From assembly GCF_014640155.1 (NCBI RefSeq), contig NZ_BMGK01000002.1, positions 134,589 to 198,588 of the forward strand: a DNA stretch of 64,000 bases, written 5' to 3'. Source of the DNA: Planktosalinus lacus. GTDB taxonomy: Bacteria; Bacteroidota; Bacteroidia; Flavobacteriales; Flavobacteriaceae. Of the stretch, positions 8,753-17,267 are shown piece by piece (position 1 is the first letter of the stretch; every line of letters begins with the position of its first letter). The notes beneath the pieces were generated by a model. It had not been told where the DNA came from and did not search any database. It worked only from the letters and a program-made list of their open reading frames with translations. Both the position numbers and the translations under genes were made by a program.

Positions 8753-8877
8753 AAGGCAGTTTCAATTATTAGACTTTAATATTGAAATACAATATTTTTA
8801 AAAAAAATCCATAATTTATGATGTTTTATAATTTATACTATAAAAAAATAACAATTTGATAAAAATGAACTGTTCAA

Positions 8878-8922
8878 TATGATAATTATCATTCTTTATG
8901 ACAATAGCAGATACTATTTTTA
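8878..8922 (+). promoter_or_regulatory. distal nos promoter with TGAT-type palindrome
   Basis: The inverted repeat TATGAT-AATT-ATCATT (8878-8893; its 14-bp core is perfect) has Fnr-like TGAT half-sites. A -7-like box TATTTTTA lies at 8915-8922. The centre, 8885.5, is 29.5 nt before the first base of the box, the same spacing as the hemN, proximal nos and ric promoters. An iron-dependent (Fur-type) palindrome is an alternative reading, but the fixed spacing favours a Crp/Fnr-type activator. Confidence 0.5.
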
Positions 8923-8979
8923 CAGCTTTTAATGAATAAACCCTGTTCTTGTTTAAGAATTTTTTTAAAAAAATATCAA

Positions 8980-9024
8980 TATGACTACAGTCATAAAGAA
9001 TGAAAACTAAACAAAATAACTTTA
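8980..9024 (+). promoter_or_regulatory. proximal nos promoter with TGAC-type palindrome
   Basis: A perfect inverted repeat TATGAC-TACA-GTCATA lies at 8980-8995, with a -7 box TAACTTTA at 9017-9024. Both half-sites match those before hemN and the centre-to-box distance is again 29.5 nt. The predicted start near 9029 gives a 30-nt leader to the cytochrome gene. The distal site is centred 102 nt upstream. Confidence 0.65.
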
Positions 9025-9058
9025 CACCATTAAAATTTAACTATCAAATCCCATTAAA

Positions 9059-9565
9059 ATGAAAAGTATATTAAAAACAGCCCTTTTATTATTTGCCACG
9101 ATAAGCTTAATATCTTGTGGAGGAGGAGAAAAAGAAGAAAAGAAAGACATTAAAATTGGCGACTACAGTAAAAAAGAAACAAAAAAAGAGACCAAAGCCA
9201 CCTCTTCTGCAGACATGATTGACATGTCAAACAAAGGAATTGGCCCTGTTAAATCGGTAACCATTGGCGATGGAATCGATGATACAATGGCAACACACGG
9301 TGAAGATGTTTTCCAAAAAATGTGTTCAGCCTGCCACAAAATGGACAAAAAATTCATCGGGCCTAAAATAGCCGATGTGACCAACAGACGTGCACCCGAG
9401 TGGATTATGAACATGATATTGAACCCGGAAGAAATGATTGCCAAAGATCCCATTGCAAAACAATTGCTTATTGAATCCAATATGGCGGTAATGGCCAACC
9501 AAAACGTCAGTGAAGAAGATGCACGCGCTATCCTGGAATATTTTAGAAAATACGACACTCAATAA
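9059..9565 (+). CDS. cytochrome c lipoprotein of the nos operon
   Basis: A 168-residue exported, lipid-anchored c-type cytochrome. The signal peptide ends at a lipobox (ISC, Cys 20), followed by a Lys/Glu-rich linker. A single heme-binding CSACH (Cys 89, Cys 92, His 93) is present, with Met residues in the C-terminal helix region (NMAVMANQN) available as the distal ligand. It is the first gene behind the double Crp/Fnr-type promoter and lies two genes ahead of nosZ. A role as periplasmic electron donor to NosZ is therefore likely, in keeping with clade II nos clusters, which carry cytochromes c. The partner is inferred from position. Confidence 0.88.
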   Translation: MKSILKTALLLFATISLISCGGGEKEEKKDIKIGDYSKKETKKETKATSSADMIDMSNKGIGPVKSVTIGDGIDDTMATHGEDVFQKMCSACHKMDKKFIGPKIADVTNRRAPEWIMNMILNPEEMIAKDPIAKQLLIESNMAVMANQNVSEEDARAILEYFRKYDTQ

Positions 9566-9584
9566 ATACTAAAAACAACCAATT

Positions 9585-10163
9585 ATGAAATCAACCTTAA
9601 TAACAATGTTGATGTTTGCATTAGTCTTCACAGGCTGCAAAGACAATCAACAATCATCAGAAACAACAGAAAGTTCCACTTCAATTACTGAAACTTCATC
9701 ATCAAACAAAGGTCAGGCCTTTATTGAAGACGAAAACGCTGAACCCAATGCACTACAATTGGCCATCAAATCATCAGACCACACCACTTTAGTAGCTGCT
9801 GTTCAAGCAGCTGAAGTAGAAAATGCACTGGTAAATGTGGGGCCACTATCTGTTTTTGCTCCCACCAATGCTGCATTTGACAAGTTACCGGAAGGCACTT
9901 TAGATGACCTTCTAAAACCTGAGAACAAGGAAAAACTTGCACAAATCCTTATAAATCATGTGGCACCAGGCAACTACCCCATTGAAACCTTAAGAAAAAA
10001 TGTTGAAAAAGGACGTACCCTTTATATGGCATCAGGAGAATATCTGCAAGTAACCCAAGAAGGTGAAGACATATATGTGGGGGGAACCAAAATTGTTGGC
10101 TCTATTAAAGTAAGCAATGGCTGGGTTCACGTTATAGAAAATATCATTTTACCAAAACAATAA
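9585..10163 (+). CDS. fasciclin-domain lipoprotein in the nos operon
   Basis: A 192-residue exported lipoprotein. The lipobox Cys is residue 18 (FTGC), then a Ser/Thr-rich linker and one FAS1 domain from ~55 to 190, with the hallmark H1 motif SVFAPTNAAFDKLP and the later H2-like segment INHVAPGNY. FAS1 domains are adhesion or ligand-binding modules. Here the gene sits 19 nt after the cytochrome c and 16 nt before nosZ, so it is surely co-transcribed with them. A part in NosZ assembly, copper handling or anchoring is possible but not shown by the sequence. Confidence 0.88.
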   Translation: MKSTLITMLMFALVFTGCKDNQQSSETTESSTSITETSSSNKGQAFIEDENAEPNALQLAIKSSDHTTLVAAVQAAEVENALVNVGPLSVFAPTNAAFDKLPEGTLDDLLKPENKEKLAQILINHVAPGNYPIETLRKNVEKGRTLYMASGEYLQVTQEGEDIYVGGTKIVGSIKVSNGWVHVIENIILPKQ

Positions 10164-10179
10164 TTAAACCTAAACAATA

Positions 10180-12132
10180 ATGAAAAAACTCAATTCAATT
10201 TTAGCTGTTGCTATATTCTCCCTGATAATGGTGAGTTGTGGTAATAATAACGAATCTAAACGGTCCGGAGGTGCAATGTCATCTAACGTTGCCGAAAAAG
10301 TCTATGTAGCACCTGGAGAACATGATGAATATTATGCGTTCCTTTCAGGTGGATATAGTGGAAACCTAACTGTATATGGACTTCCTTCAGGAAGGATGCT
10401 AAAGGAAATTCCCGTATTTTCTCAATTCCCTACAAACGGGTATGGATATTCTGAAGAAACAACCCCAATGCTGGAAACTTCTTTTGGTTTTATTCCATGG
10501 GGGGATGCTCACCACCCGGATATTTCCCAAACCAATGGGGAACTGGATGGACGCTGGGTCTTCATCAATGAGAACAACACACCAAGGATTGCACGTATCA
10601 GTCTTGAATACTTTGAAACAGAAGAAATCATAGAGATCCCTCATAGTGCGGGGAACCACTCTTCTTCATTTGTAACTGAAAATACCGAATATGTAGTAGC
10701 AGGTACACGTTTTTCTGTACCCTATCCTCAGGAAGATATCGCAATCGACCAAATGAAAGGGAATTTCAAAGGCCCGCTTACCTTTATTGCAGTAGATGAA
10801 AATGGTGGTATGTCCATTGATTTCCAGCTAAAAATGCCCGGATTCAATTATGACCTTTCCCACCCGGGACGTGGGGATTCTCACGGCTGGTTCTTCTTTA
10901 CTACCTATAATACAGAAGAGGCCCATACCCTGCAGGAAGTAAATGCTTCTCAAAACGATAAGGATTTTATTGCTGCCGTAAACTGGAAAAAGATCCAGGA
11001 ATATGTAAGAAACGGTGGCGGAGAAGAGATTGACGCCAATTATGCTCATAATGTATTCAATCATTCAACGCAAACTGCGACCACAACAATGATGAATAAA
11101 GTTCTTACCGTAGACCCAAGGGATGTGGAAGGTGCAGTTTTCTTCATGCCCACACCTAAATCCCCGCATGGATGTGATGTAGATCCTTCCGGTGAATATA
11201 TCATTGGTAATGGAAAATTGTCCACAGATCTTACCATCCACTCCTTTTCTAAAATGTTGAAGGCAATTGAAAATAAAGATTTCGACGGAGATGCATACGG
11301 AATTCCTGTTTTAAACTTTGATGCTACACTCGCCGGAGTTGTTAAAGATGGTGGATTAGGACCGTTACATACCGAATTTGACGATAAAGGTAATGCATAT
11401 ACTACTTTCTTTATCTCTTCTGAAGTTGTAAAATGGAAGCTGGGAACCTGGGAAGTACTTGACAGACAACCAAGTTTTTACTCTGTGGGACACAATATGA
11501 TCCCTGGTGGGAACTCCAGAAAACCTGATGGGAAATATATGGTCTCCTTAAACAAAATCACCAAAGATCGATACCTGCCAACCGGTCCTGAGTTAGAGCA
11601 CTCTGCTCAGCTATATGACATTTCCGGAGAAAAAATGGAACTCCTTCTGGATTTCCCTACTCACGGAGAACCTCATTATGCTGCCGGTATTCATGCCGAT
11701 AAGATCAAAGCCAACTCAAAAAAGATATACCGTCTTGATGAAAATAAACATGAACACGCAACTCTTAATGAATCAGAAACCCGTGTAGAACGCAATGGAA
11801 ACGAAGTTCACGTGTATATGACTATGGTAAGAAGCCATTTCGCACCAGATAATATTGAAGGTATCAAAGTGGGTGACAAAGTGTATTTTCACGTGACCAA
11901 CCTTGAGCAAGACTTTGATGTACCTCACGGATTTGCAATGATTGGTGCTAATAACTCTGAACTATTGATCATGCCCGGACAGACAAAAACCACAACCTGG
12001 GAGCCCACCAAAGTAGGAGTCTGGCCATTTTACTGTACTGACTTCTGTTCAGCACTTCACCAGGAAATGCAGGGTTATATCAGGGTTTCGCCTAAAGGTA
12101 GTAGCCAGGAATTAAAATGGTCACTGGATTAA
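10180..12132 (+). CDS. nosZ: nitrous oxide reductase, clade II (Sec-exported lipoprotein form)
   Basis: A 650-residue copper enzyme that reduces N2O to N2 outside the cytoplasmic membrane. The N-terminus is a plain Sec signal with a lipobox (VSC, Cys 20), not a twin-arginine signal, which marks clade II. The seven-bladed propeller carries CuZ histidines, including DAHHPD (His 111/112), YAHNVFNHS, SPHGCDVDPSG and GHNMIPGG. The C-terminal cupredoxin domain holds the CuA site: HGFAMI followed by CTDFCSALHQEM (Cys 619, Cys 623, His 627, Met 630). All expected ligand motifs appear intact. It is third in the operon and ends at a terminator, with the assembly genes nosL, D, F and Y following. Confidence 0.97.
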   Translation: MKKLNSILAVAIFSLIMVSCGNNNESKRSGGAMSSNVAEKVYVAPGEHDEYYAFLSGGYSGNLTVYGLPSGRMLKEIPVFSQFPTNGYGYSEETTPMLETSFGFIPWGDAHHPDISQTNGELDGRWVFINENNTPRIARISLEYFETEEIIEIPHSAGNHSSSFVTENTEYVVAGTRFSVPYPQEDIAIDQMKGNFKGPLTFIAVDENGGMSIDFQLKMPGFNYDLSHPGRGDSHGWFFFTTYNTEEAHTLQEVNASQNDKDFIAAVNWKKIQEYVRNGGGEEIDANYAHNVFNHSTQTATTTMMNKVLTVDPRDVEGAVFFMPTPKSPHGCDVDPSGEYIIGNGKLSTDLTIHSFSKMLKAIENKDFDGDAYGIPVLNFDATLAGVVKDGGLGPLHTEFDDKGNAYTTFFISSEVVKWKLGTWEVLDRQPSFYSVGHNMIPGGNSRKPDGKYMVSLNKITKDRYLPTGPELEHSAQLYDISGEKMELLLDFPTHGEPHYAAGIHADKIKANSKKIYRLDENKHEHATLNESETRVERNGNEVHVYMTMVRSHFAPDNIEGIKVGDKVYFHVTNLEQDFDVPHGFAMIGANNSELLIMPGQTKTTTWEPTKVGVWPFYCTDFCSALHQEMQGYIRVSPKGSSQELKWSLD

Positions 12133-12173
12133 ATCATAAAAGTTAAATTGGTTATTAATTTTTGATTTGATGT

Positions 12174-12213
12174 AAAGCGGGTAGCACACCTTTATGTCTG
12201 CCCGCTTTTTTAA
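12174..12213 (+). terminator. terminator after nosZ
   Basis: The stem AAAGCGGG (12174-12181) pairs with CCCGCTTT (12201-12208), followed by T's. The loop is long (19 nt), so some read-through into the nos assembly genes is plausible. No convincing separate promoter was seen before 12274. Confidence 0.7.
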
Positions 12214-12273
12214 TACAAACAATGCATTATTTAAGATTATTATTGCTTTCATATTACTAAAAAAAAGGATGTC

Positions 12274-12894
12274 ATGAAAAAGTCTGGAATTTTAATGATA
12301 GTAGGTTCAGCATTGTTGCTGGGACTATTTTATTTCCCACTCTGGAATATCACCTTAGGAGCACCGCAATACCCCGAACCTCTGGGAATGGATATCTATA
12401 TTTCAGGAATCGAAGGAAAATCAGAATTTGATATTCAGAATATTGATGGATTAAATCATTATATTGGTATGAAAAAAATACCAAAACCCGAAGAAATGTG
12501 GGAATTCAATATATTTCCGCTTGTCATTGGTGGGATGGCCGCCCTTGGAATTCTTCTGGGAATTTTAGGGTTTTTTAAGAAAATAAGCCCACACTGGTTT
12601 TTTGGATGGTTTGTGTTAATGTTGGTTCTTGGAGTCCTTGGTATGTATGATTTTAATATTTGGCTTTTAGATTATGGGACAGATCTTGACCCAAAAGCCA
12701 TCATCAAACTTACAGATGCTGACGGAAATCCAATTAGCTACAAACCCCCGCTCTTTGGTTCACAAAAGATATTGAACTTTACAGCGCACTCCTATCCAAG
12801 ATTGGGTGCCTGGTTAATGTTTGCGGGAATGTTCTTAACTTTATTCGCCTGGTGGGTGGGTAAAAGATCTGTTAGACCTAAAAGCAATTTATAA
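12274..12894 (+). CDS. nos-cluster membrane protein of unknown function
   Basis: A 206-residue protein with about four membrane helices: residues ~5-25, 85-105, 108-130 and 178-197. A long extracytoplasmic loop after helix 1 contains LGMDIYISGIEG. Hydrophobic proteins of this size are common between nosZ and nosL in Bacteroidota clade II clusters. Its stop shares one base with the nosL start, so the two are co-translated. It could serve in electron delivery or in copper or sulfur transfer to NosZ. No cofactor motif such as CXXCH is visible. Confidence 0.75.
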   Translation: MKKSGILMIVGSALLLGLFYFPLWNITLGAPQYPEPLGMDIYISGIEGKSEFDIQNIDGLNHYIGMKKIPKPEEMWEFNIFPLVIGGMAALGILLGILGFFKKISPHWFFGWFVLMLVLGVLGMYDFNIWLLDYGTDLDPKAIIKLTDADGNPISYKPPLFGSQKILNFTAHSYPRLGAWLMFAGMFLTLFAWWVGKRSVRPKSNL

Positions 12895-13331
12895 TGAAAC
12901 TTTACACCTTTCTTTTTATTGGAATGCTGCTGGCGTCCTGCAGTAATGAACCGGAACCTATTGTGTATGGTGGTGATAATTGCTCCTATTGTAAAATGAC
13001 AATTGTAAGTAAAGCACATGCCGCTCAAATGGTCACCAAAAAGGGCAAACAAATAAAATATGACGCCATTGAGTGTATGGTTCAGGATAACCTTCAAAAT
13101 TATGAAGTATCAGAAATTGCCATTATGCTGGTGGCAGACTATGAGCAACCGGGAGCCATGCTGACCGCTCAGGAAGCTTCCTTTGTCATTGATGAAAAAA
13201 TTAGCAGCCCCATGGGGGCAAATCTGGCAGCAATGAAAAAAAATAGCAATCAGGAAGAATTTTCGGAGGCATATACCTGGAATGAACTTAAAAAATATTT
13301 CCTTAAAGAAGATCCCCAAAACCTAAAATGA
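12894..13331 (+). CDS. nosL: NosL copper-binding lipoprotein
   Basis: A 145-residue exported lipoprotein with a lipobox at ASC (Cys 16). The mature part begins with the NosL Cu(I)-binding stretch around CSYCKMTI (Cys 30, Cys 33, Met 35), then the conserved DAIECMVQD. NosL delivers copper for the CuZ site of NosZ. Its ATG overlaps the stop of the preceding membrane protein, and its own stop overlaps the nosD start by four bases. Confidence 0.93.
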   Translation: MKLYTFLFIGMLLASCSNEPEPIVYGGDNCSYCKMTIVSKAHAAQMVTKKGKQIKYDAIECMVQDNLQNYEVSEIAIMLVADYEQPGAMLTAQEASFVIDEKISSPMGANLAAMKKNSNQEEFSEAYTWNELKKYFLKEDPQNLK

Positions 13332-14563
13332 AGCATTTTCTAAGTGTATTGTTTTTACTATACTTCCTTCCTTCGATGGCTGGAGAAATTAGGGTGTGTT
13401 CTTCATGTGAGATCAAAACCGTGAAACAGGCTATTGAAATGGCTCAATCAGGTGATACCATAAGTATTGAAGAAGGGATCTATAAGGAATCTGACATTAC
13501 TATAATTAATAAGAGCTTACACATTAAAGGGATAAATTATCCGGTAATTGACGCCGGAATGAATGGAACTGCTTTTGCCATAAAAGCAGAAGGAGTTACC
13601 ATAGAGGGTCTTAAAATTATAAACATTGGCCGAAGTCATACCAAGGATTATGCAGCCATACTGCTGAATGGAAGTCAAAATTTCACGCTAAAAAACAACA
13701 TTCTTGAAAATGTTTTCTTTGGTTTTTTGATTGAGAAATCAGATAATGGGCTTATTGAAGGCAATCGTATTGAAGGTGAGGGGATTGACCAGGCAAACTC
13801 CGGAAATGCTATCCACCTTTGGAATTCTAATGAAATTACAATTAAAAATAACCACGTAAAAGAAATGCGTGACGGGATTTATATTGAATTTGGCAAAAAT
13901 TGTAAGATTATCAATAATGTTTGTGAAAAAAATTTACGTTATGGACTGCATTTTATGTTTTCTGACAGCAACAGTTATATAGGAAATACCTTTGAAGATA
14001 ACGGTGCAGGGGTAGCAGTAATGTTTTCCAAACATATAGAAATGAAAAAAAACCTGTTTAAGAAAAACTGGGGTCCTGCTTCCTATGGCTTACTACTAAA
14101 GGAAATTTCTGACGCGACTCTTGAACACAATATTTTTGAAGACAACACCATAGCGGTAAATGCCGATGGTACCACCCGGGTGGAATTCATAGAAAACGAC
14201 TTTAAAAATAACGGATATGCCATTAAGGTGCACGGGGGTGCTTATACAACTAGTTTCACACGAAATAACTTCTTGCACAATTCATTTGACGTTGGCTATT
14301 CGGGCAGGTTAAATGACAATACCTTTTCCGGAAATTACTGGACAAATTATTCAGGTTATGATCTGGATAAGGACAACATTGGGGATGTGGCTTATCGTCC
14401 GGTGAAACTCTTTTCTCATATCGTCAACCAAACCCCTGAAGCAATTGTATTATTAAGGAGCTTGTTTATTGACATTATGGATTTTTCAGAAAAGGTCTCA
14501 CCCATTTTCACACCCAAAGAATTGATTGATCCACACCCACAAATGAAAAGAATATTATGGTAA
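13328..14563 (+). CDS. nosD: NosD, periplasmic right-handed beta-helix protein
   Basis: A 411-residue exported protein needed for maturation of the NosZ copper centre. An N-terminal signal (MKHFLSVLFLLYFLPSMAG) is followed by a CSSC pair and a parallel beta-helix of CASH/NosD repeats with recurrent G-N-x-I and NN-x-I turns from ~60 to 350. A conserved GNYWTNYSGYD-type motif follows near 337. It is thought to work with the NosFY ABC transporter, whose genes follow directly. It overlaps nosL by 4 nt and nosF by 7 nt. Confidence 0.95.
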   Translation: MKHFLSVLFLLYFLPSMAGEIRVCSSCEIKTVKQAIEMAQSGDTISIEEGIYKESDITIINKSLHIKGINYPVIDAGMNGTAFAIKAEGVTIEGLKIINIGRSHTKDYAAILLNGSQNFTLKNNILENVFFGFLIEKSDNGLIEGNRIEGEGIDQANSGNAIHLWNSNEITIKNNHVKEMRDGIYIEFGKNCKIINNVCEKNLRYGLHFMFSDSNSYIGNTFEDNGAGVAVMFSKHIEMKKNLFKKNWGPASYGLLLKEISDATLEHNIFEDNTIAVNADGTTRVEFIENDFKNNGYAIKVHGGAYTTSFTRNNFLHNSFDVGYSGRLNDNTFSGNYWTNYSGYDLDKDNIGDVAYRPVKLFSHIVNQTPEAIVLLRSLFIDIMDFSEKVSPIFTPKELIDPHPQMKRILW

Positions 14564-15264
14564 CGATAGAAAGTTTATATAAGAAGTTTGGAAAAAACGA
14601 AGTGCTGAAAGGTATTGACCTCACCATCAAAGATGGGGGTATCATCGCCGTCCTGGGGCCCAATGGCAGTGGAAAAACCACCCTGATTAAAAGCATACTG
14701 GGAATGGTGATTCCCAATAAAGGAACCATTTCCATAAATGGACAAAACATCAAAAAAGACTGGAAATACAGAAAAGAAATAGATTATTTGCCTCAGATAG
14801 CCAATTTTCCGGGAAACCTTACAGTACAGGAACTTATAAAAATGATCAAGGATTTGCGTGATAAGCCTGCCAATGATGACGAATTGATTGCCTTTTTTAA
14901 ACTCGAAAACTTTTTAGATAAAAAACTGGTCACCCTTTCCGGGGGAACCAAGCAGAAAGTGAATCTGGTGCTGACATTTATGTTTAACAGCCCGTTGGTT
15001 ATTTTGGATGAGCCCACCTCGGGTCTGGATCCCATTTCGCTCATTCGCTTAAAAGAATGGATTCACAAGGAAAAGGCTAAAGGAAAAACCATTTTGATTA
15101 CGTCCCACATTATGAGTTTTGTAGAAGAAATAGCTGAAGATCTCCTCTTTATTCTTGAAGGGAAAATATATTTTAACGGTTCGGTTCAGGAACTCAAAAA
15201 ACAAACCGGACAAACCGATTTTGAACACGCCATTGCCAACATTTTAACTGAACATCATGTTTAA
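14557..15264 (+). CDS. nosF: NosF, ABC transporter ATP-binding protein
   Basis: A 235-residue cytosolic ATPase that powers the NosDFY machinery for NosZ maturation. Walker A is GPNGSGKT (34-41), the signature is LSGGTKQK (~128) and Walker B is LVILDEP (~149), followed by TSGLD and the switch His in TSHI. It overlaps nosD upstream and nosY downstream by 7-8 nt, so the subunits are translationally coupled. Confidence 0.95.
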   Translation: MVTIESLYKKFGKNEVLKGIDLTIKDGGIIAVLGPNGSGKTTLIKSILGMVIPNKGTISINGQNIKKDWKYRKEIDYLPQIANFPGNLTVQELIKMIKDLRDKPANDDELIAFFKLENFLDKKLVTLSGGTKQKVNLVLTFMFNSPLVILDEPTSGLDPISLIRLKEWIHKEKAKGKTILITSHIMSFVEEIAEDLLFILEGKIYFNGSVQELKKQTGQTDFEHAIANILTEHHV

Positions 15265-16039
15265 AATATTAAAATACAGTTTTTACGATTTATCCCGAAG
15301 CCGCTGGAGTTATGTTTATTTTTTATTCTATTTGTTACTGGGCTTTACCCTATTGTTTTTAAACAACGACCTCTCGGGAGCTGTCATCACGATGATGAAT
15401 GTAATCATCGTTTTAGTACCTCTCATCGGTACCATCTTTGGAGTGATGTATTACTACGACTCCAAAGAATTCACAGAACTCCTCCTGGCCCAACCCATAA
15501 AACGCAAATCGATCTTTCTGGGACAATATTTTGGAGTGGCCATTTCACTGGCAGCCAGTTTGATATTAGGTTTAGGAATCCCTTTCGTTGCTTACGGTCT
15601 CTTTCAGTCTGGCGCCATCTGGGACTTTGTGATACTACTTGTTACAGGAGTTTTCTTGACATTTATCTTTACCGCACTAGCCTTTAATATAGCATTGTCC
15701 AACGAAAACAAAATCAAAGGTTTTGGCTTTGCCATATTACTTTGGTTATTTCTTGCCGTTATATATGACGGTATTTTCCTGATGGCACTGGTGCATTTTC
15801 AGGAATACCCATTGGATAAATTTGCCCTGATAGCCACCATGGGAAACCCTATTGACCTTTCACGCATCCTTATTCTGCTGAAATTGGACATCTCTGCACT
15901 ACTGGGTTATACCGGTGCCGTTTTCAAAAACTTTTTCGGAACTTCTATGGGTACAATCCTCTCTTTAGGTATGCTTTCCTTATGGGTAATTCTTCCCGTA
16001 TGGCGCATTTCCGCGAAAGCGAAAAAGAAAGATTTCTAA
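15257..16039 (+). CDS. nosY: NosY, ABC transporter permease
   Basis: A 260-residue inner-membrane permease with about six transmembrane segments, starting MFKILKYSFYDLSRSRW as ABC-2 type permeases do. A loop contains YYYDSKEFTELLLAQPI, the conserved NosY cytoplasmic motif region that couples to the ATPase. It completes the cytochrome c-fasciclin-nosZ-x-LDFY cluster. The start overlaps nosF by 8 nt. Confidence 0.94.
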   Translation: MFKILKYSFYDLSRSRWSYVYFLFYLLLGFTLLFLNNDLSGAVITMMNVIIVLVPLIGTIFGVMYYYDSKEFTELLLAQPIKRKSIFLGQYFGVAISLAASLILGLGIPFVAYGLFQSGAIWDFVILLVTGVFLTFIFTALAFNIALSNENKIKGFGFAILLWLFLAVIYDGIFLMALVHFQEYPLDKFALIATMGNPIDLSRILILLKLDISALLGYTGAVFKNFFGTSMGTILSLGMLSLWVILPVWRISAKAKKKDF

Positions 16040-16173
16040 TAAGCACGGATTGTAAGGAATTTACCGGATTAACACAGATTAGTTTTTTATTGACTTTTCC
16101 ATATTTCTAACTCTTAGTTCCCAAAAGTTTACAGCTTAAGTCCATTTATAGTTTACTTTTTTAAGAAACAAAC

Positions 16174-16215
16174 TTGAAACCTGAAACTTGAAACCTGAAA
16201 CTTGAAACTTGAAAC
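16174..16215 (+). repeat. six tandem copies of a 7-nt unit YTGAAAC
   Basis: Units TTGAAAC or CTGAAAC repeat head to tail without gaps over 42 nt. The array ends four bases before the palindrome of the ric promoter. Such satellites vary in copy number, so this one could alter the region upstream of the regulatory site. Confidence 0.85.
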
Positions 16216-16218
16216 CAA

Positions 16219-16263
16219 TATGCGCCAAGTCATAAAATAAGATAACTTCATGAATGACCTTTA
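16219..16263 (+). promoter_or_regulatory. ric promoter with Crp/Fnr-type palindrome
   Basis: The site TATGCG-CCAA-GTCATA (16219-16234) matches the hemN/nos palindrome except in part of one half-site. A weak -7-like box GACCTTTA occupies 16256-16263, exactly 29.5 nt from the palindrome centre. A weak box with an upstream activator site is expected of a dependent promoter. The predicted leader to the ATG at 16321 is about 53 nt. Confidence 0.55.
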
Positions 16264-16320
16264 CAAAGTATAAAAAGGAATATATCACAACGAATGTCTA
16301 AAATCTAATTTCAAAAAACA

Positions 16321-17043
16321 ATGGAAACTCTAAAACAAAAAACCGTAGCCGATCTGGTTACCGAAAACATAAAAACTGCCCACATCTTTAAAAAACACGG
16401 CATCGACTTTTGCTGTGGTGGAGGCATTAGCATTGAACGCGCCTGTGAAAAAAAAGGAATTGATTATGCAACCCTGGAAGAAGAGTTAAGCAAGGCATTA
16501 TCTGACAATGACCGCACTTACAATTACAAATCCTGGGCACCCGATTTTCTCACAGACCATATCATCAATGTACACCATACTTATGTGGAAGAAAACTCCT
16601 CGTTATTATTACAATATGCAGACCGGGTGATGAAAGTACACGGCCATCACAACACTGAGCTGGTTGAAATCAATGATTTGGTAAAACGAGTAGTTGGCGA
16701 ACTTGCCTCTCACATGAAAAAAGAAGAATTGATTCTGTTTCCATTTATTAAGAAAATGGTTGCTGCACAAAAAGAAGGTATTACCTTACCCCATCCACCT
16801 TTTGGAACCGTTGACAGCCCTATTGCAATGATGGAAGAAGAACATGATGCCGCCGGTATAATTTTCCGTGAGATTGCTGAGCTTTCAAACAATTACACCC
16901 CTCCTGCTCATGCCTGCAATACTTATAAAGCCTTTTATGCCAAACTGGAAGAATTTGAAAATGACCTCCACCTCCATGTGCATTTAGAAAACAACATTCT
17001 CTTTCCCAAAGCCAAGCAAATGGAAAAAACGATCATTCAATAA
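16321..17043 (+). CDS. ric: iron-sulfur cluster repair di-iron protein (RIC/ScdA/YtfE)
   Basis: A 240-residue cytosolic protein that restores Fe-S clusters damaged by nitric oxide or oxidants. The N-terminal ScdA_N domain has the CCGGG motif (Cys 31, Cys 32). It is followed by a hemerythrin-like four-helix bundle with di-iron ligands in IINVHHTY, HGHHNTELVEI, HMKKEELILFPF, EEEHDAAG and HVHLENNILFP. The palindrome upstream places it in the same predicted regulon as hemN and nos, which is sensible because NO is produced during denitrification. Length and motifs are complete. Confidence 0.95.
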   Translation: METLKQKTVADLVTENIKTAHIFKKHGIDFCCGGGISIERACEKKGIDYATLEEELSKALSDNDRTYNYKSWAPDFLTDHIINVHHTYVEENSSLLLQYADRVMKVHGHHNTELVEINDLVKRVVGELASHMKKEELILFPFIKKMVAAQKEGITLPHPPFGTVDSPIAMMEEEHDAAGIIFREIAELSNNYTPPAHACNTYKAFYAKLEEFENDLHLHVHLENNILFPKAKQMEKTIIQ

Positions 17044-17116
17044 GTATAAAAGAACGTTTAAGATTCAAAATTCTTTTTGTGATTTTAATGGTTTGTGTTT
17101 ACGCAAAAAGAAATGT

Positions 17117-17144
17117 CAAAGGCAAGGTGCAAACCTTGCCTTTG
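17117..17144 (+). terminator. perfect 12-bp hairpin between ric and nrdJ
   Basis: CAAAGGCAAGGT (17117-17128) pairs with 17133-17144 across a GCAA tetraloop, a very stable RNA hairpin. No T run follows, so classic rho-independent termination is doubtful. It may protect the 3' end of the ric transcript or act in another way. Confidence 0.45.
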
Positions 17145-17267
17145 TAATGAAAACAATGGCTGTTTTTTGTTGAAAACTTTGTTAATAGTTATTTAAGATA
17201 TTTTTATCTTTTATTCATTTAATGCCTAATTTTAAAATCGAGTTGCTAACCCTTAAATACCAAAATT

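Noticed and set aside
8878..8893. Fur box before nos
   Set aside because: The palindrome has some Fur-like character, but its 29.5-nt spacing to a -7 box, shared with three other sites, fits a Crp/Fnr activator better. Fur remains a minor alternative.
17044..17267. Cobalamin riboswitch before nrdJ
   Set aside because: No B12-box or the associated conserved helices were found; only a simple GCAA-loop hairpin is present.
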